From assembly GCA_937926065.1 (NCBI GenBank), contig CALANM010000120.1:1-15277 (forward strand): a DNA stretch of 15,277 nucleotides, in the 5' to 3' direction. Below, in pieces: positions 13,496 through 15,277 of this stretch (positions are counted from its first letter, which is position 1; the number at the start of each line of letters is the position of its first letter). The translations under genes and the position numbers were made by a program. A model generated the notes under the pieces. The model was not told the DNA's origin, ran no database searches, and saw only the letters and a list, made by a program, of their open reading frames with translations. Origin of the DNA: an uncultured Microbacterium sp. Its GTDB lineage: Bacteria > Actinomycetota > Actinomycetes > Actinomycetales > Microbacteriaceae.

Positions 13496-14341
13496 GTGTC
13501 CACGCATCAGCCGAGCGAGCTCGAGCTCGAGCGTCGCGCGTTCCGTCGGAGCCGCGAGCGCCGTTCGGTGCTCGTCGCGCTCGGTTCGACGCTTGCATTC
13601 GCCGGCCTCGTCTGGCTCACCGTCATCAACACCCCCGGCTGGGCGGCGGTGCAGCAGTCGTTCTTCAACCCCGAGATCGCGCTGCAGTCGATCCCCCGCG
13701 TGTGGCAGGGCTTCCTGCTCAACCTGCAGGTGCTGGCGATCTCGGTCGTGACGGTCGGCGCGTTCGCTCTGCTGATCGCGCTGCTGCGAACCCTTCGCGG
13801 GCCGGTGTTCTTCCCCGTGCGTGTGCTCACCGCCGCCTACACCGACCTGTTCCGCGGAGTGCCGTTCATCATCGTGCTGTTCCTCGTGGGCTACGGGCTG
13901 CCGACGATCCTGAACACCCGCATCCCGCCCGTGCTCCTCGGCGTCATCGCGGTGACGCTGACGTACTCGGCGTACGTCGCCGAGGTGATCCGCGCCGGCA
14001 TCGAGGCGGTGCATCCGTCGCAGCGGCTCGCGGCCCGCGCGCTCGGACTCGGGTACGTTCAGACGCTCCGCCGTGTCGTGCTGCCGCAGGCGCTCCGCAA
14101 GATGACCCCGCCCCTGATGAACGACTTCATCTCGATGCAGAAGGACGTCGGCCTCATCTCGATCCTGGGCGCCATGGATGCCGTGCGCGGCGCACAGATC
14201 GAAGCCTCGCAGGCCTACAACTTCACGCCGTATGTCGTCGCCGGCATCCTGTTCGTGCTCCTTGCGATCCCGTCGGTGCGTCTCACCGACTGGTACACGG
14301 CGAAGCTGCGCGAGCGCGAGCAGACGGGAGCTGTGCTGTGA
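13496..14341 (+). CDS. ABC transporter permease, polar amino acid type
   Basis: 281 residues from the GTG at 13496. An in-frame TTG at 13490 would add two residues. Neither start has a Shine-Dalgarno sequence, and TAGCGT (13483-13488) lies about 7 bases before the GTG, the spacing seen for leaderless actinobacterial genes. A charged N-terminus is followed by about five hydrophobic segments. The EAA-type loop that contacts the ATPase is EVIRAGIEAVHPSQRLAARALGLG-like at residues 163-186; the span here gives its key residues, Glu163, Gly168 and Gly184. LFRGVPFIIVLFLV is typical of the HisM/GlnP family. It starts 21 bases after the binding-protein stop and ends in a 4-base GTGA overlap with the ATPase gene. 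With one permease gene, the channel is probably a homodimer. Confidence 0.92.
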   Translation: MSTHQPSELELERRAFRRSRERRSVLVALGSTLAFAGLVWLTVINTPGWAAVQQSFFNPEIALQSIPRVWQGFLLNLQVLAISVVTVGAFALLIALLRTLRGPVFFPVRVLTAAYTDLFRGVPFIIVLFLVGYGLPTILNTRIPPVLLGVIAVTLTYSAYVAEVIRAGIEAVHPSQRLAARALGLGYVQTLRRVVLPQALRKMTPPLMNDFISMQKDVGLISILGAMDAVRGAQIEASQAYNFTPYVVAGILFVLLAIPSVRLTDWYTAKLREREQTGAVL

Positions 14342-15072
14342 CGGCGCTGCTCCAGGCCACCGGGATCTGGAAGGCCTTCGGCGACCGCGAAGTGCTCAAG
14401 GGCGTCGACGTCTCGCTCGCGCAGCATGAGGTGGTCGCGCTCATCGGCGCGAGCGGCTCCGGGAAGTCGACGCTGCTGCGCTGCCTCGGCCTGCTGGAGA
14501 CGATCGACGACGGGCGCATTCTGCTGGGCGACGACGACATCTCCGACCCGCGCGTGGATGCCAATCGTGTGCGCTCCCGCTTCGGCGCCGTCTTCCAGAG
14601 CTACAACCTGTTCCCGCACCTCTCGGTGCTCGACAATGTGACCCTCGCCTCGCGTGTGGTCCACGGCGTGCCGCGCCGGGAGGCCGAGGGGCGCGCCCTC
14701 GCGCTGCTGGAGCGCATCGGCCTGGCCGACAAGGCCAGGGAGCACCCCGACCGGCTCTCCGGCGGCCAGCAGCAGCGCGCCGCGATCGTCCGCGCGATCG
14801 CGACGAACCCCGAGGTGCTGCTGCTCGACGAGATCACCTCTGCGCTCGACCCCGAGCTGGTCGGCGAAGTGCTCGAGCTGGTGAGAGACCTCGCCGAAGA
14901 CGGCGCGACGATCCTGATGGCGACGCACGAGATGGCGTTCGCTCGCGACGTCGCCCACCGTGTCGTCTTCCTCGACGCGGGCACGATCATCGAGCAGGGC
15001 TCCCCCGCCGAGGTGTTCGGCGCCCCGCAGCAGCCCCGCACGAAGGAGTTCCTCGCACGGTTCACCGCCTGA
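14338..15072 (+). CDS. ABC transporter ATP-binding protein, polar amino acid type
   Basis: 244 residues, the usual length for GlnQ/HisP-type ATPases that drive amino-acid import. Walker A is GASGSGKST (37-45), Q-loop Gln87 (VFQSYNLFPH), signature LSGGQQQR (140-147), Walker B LLLDEITSALDP (161-172) and switch His197 (ATHEM). Walker B ends DEIT rather than the commoner DEPT, a conservative change. The GTG start at 14338 overlaps the permease TGA by four bases (GTGA) and has GGGAG 7 bases upstream. It completes the importer operon. The substrate is the same unknown as for the binding protein. Confidence 0.95.
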   Translation: MTALLQATGIWKAFGDREVLKGVDVSLAQHEVVALIGASGSGKSTLLRCLGLLETIDDGRILLGDDDISDPRVDANRVRSRFGAVFQSYNLFPHLSVLDNVTLASRVVHGVPRREAEGRALALLERIGLADKAREHPDRLSGGQQQRAAIVRAIATNPEVLLLDEITSALDPELVGEVLELVRDLAEDGATILMATHEMAFARDVAHRVVFLDAGTIIEQGSPAEVFGAPQQPRTKEFLARFTA

Positions 15073-15100
15073 GACCCGACCGCGCTGCGCGAACGCGAAA

Positions 15101-15130
15101 GCGCCGGCCGGAGCTCAGCCCGACCGGCGC
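15101..15130. terminator. Terminator hairpin between convergent ABC ATPase and folD
   Basis: Arms 15101-15111 and 15120-15130 form an 11-bp stem with one imperfect position (G-T wobble on the minus strand) and an 8-nt loop. On the minus strand it is followed by TTTCGCG, so it works best as the folD terminator, but its position between convergent genes would also let it stop the ABC operon. Confidence 0.65.
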
Positions 15131-15145
15131 CCTGCGTGAGGAAGC

Positions 15146-15277
15146 TCAGCCCGCGAGGCGCTCCGCCGTCTCGACGACGTTGGCGACGAGCATGGCGCGG
15201 GTCATCGGGCCGACGCCGCCAGGGTTCGGCGACAGCCACCCGGCGACCTCGGCGACGGCGGGGTCGACGTCGCCCGC
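15146..15277 (-). CDS. folD: Methylenetetrahydrofolate dehydrogenase/cyclohydrolase FolD, C-terminal fragment
   Basis: The last 43 codons and stop (TCA at 15146-15148 on the plus strand) of a gene running in from the right edge. The translation AGDVDPAVAEVAGWLSPNPGGVGPMTRAMLVANVV matches the FolD C-terminus: GDVD, then PNPGGVGPMTRAML is the conserved NADP-side motif (usually TPVPGGVGPMT). FolD interconverts 5,10-methylene- and 10-formyl-tetrahydrofolate. Here PNPGGVGP has Asn where Val is usual. It is a core gene, marking the right edge of the accessory region, and is probably unrelated to the genes before it. Confidence 0.92.
   Translation of the reverse strand, partial: AGDVDPAVAEVAGWLSPNPGGVGPMTRAMLVANVVETAERLAG

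Noticed and set aside
1..15277. Search for tRNA, rRNA, CRISPR arrays, IS ends and phage genes
   Set aside because: No cloverleaf-like segment, regularly spaced repeats, transposase or terminal inverted repeats were seen by eye; a covariance-model scan would be needed to exclude small RNAs.

Overview
The window is high-GC DNA with strongly GC-ending codons, purine-rich ribosome sites, convergent genes separated by GC-rich hairpins, and no insertion sequence, RNA gene or CRISPR array. This suggests an actinobacterium. Microbacteriaceae such as Microbacterium are my best guess from style, but this is inference and no marker gene proves it.

Layout. (1) Positions 1-699 hold the C-terminal part of a thiamine-diphosphate enzyme, ended by a strong hairpin. 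(2) Positions 821-11851 hold an aromatic-acid catabolic island. A leftward operon runs from 4542 to 821: a FAH-RraA fusion enzyme, a GntR/FCD regulator and the semialdehyde dehydrogenase HpaE. Diverging from it is an MHS-type permease (4645-6030). An IclR regulator (6803-6093) converges on the permease and diverges from a rightward group: a phenol-hydroxylase-type flavoprotein monooxygenase, homoprotocatechuate 2,3-dioxygenase HpaD, hydratase HpaH and aldolase HpaI. (3) Positions 11919-15072 hold a small membrane protein and a complete polar-amino-acid-type ABC importer (lipoprotein, permease, ATPase). (4) The last 132 bases are the C-terminus of FolD on the minus strand.

Together the central genes encode most of the homoprotocatechuate (3,4-dihydroxyphenylacetate) meta-cleavage route. 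The permease imports an acid, the flavoprotein probably hydroxylates it to the catechol, HpaD opens the ring and HpaE oxidises the semialdehyde. The fusion enzyme probably decarboxylates and/or isomerises the product. HpaH adds water, and HpaI cleaves to pyruvate and succinic semialdehyde. HpaD, HpaH and HpaI retain the metal and catalytic residues I could place. No HpaBC hydroxylase, HpaF isomerase or succinate semialdehyde dehydrogenase gene lies in the window.

The two catabolic operons appear to be co-regulated. Both candidate promoters carry the same 11-base motif over the -10 box, and the monooxygenase/iclR divergent region adds two tandem GTTC-N7-GAAC palindromes. The most unusual points are the FAH-RraA fusion, the single-component entry hydroxylase, the shared operator/promoter design and a run of three perfect hairpins between hpaD and hpaH.
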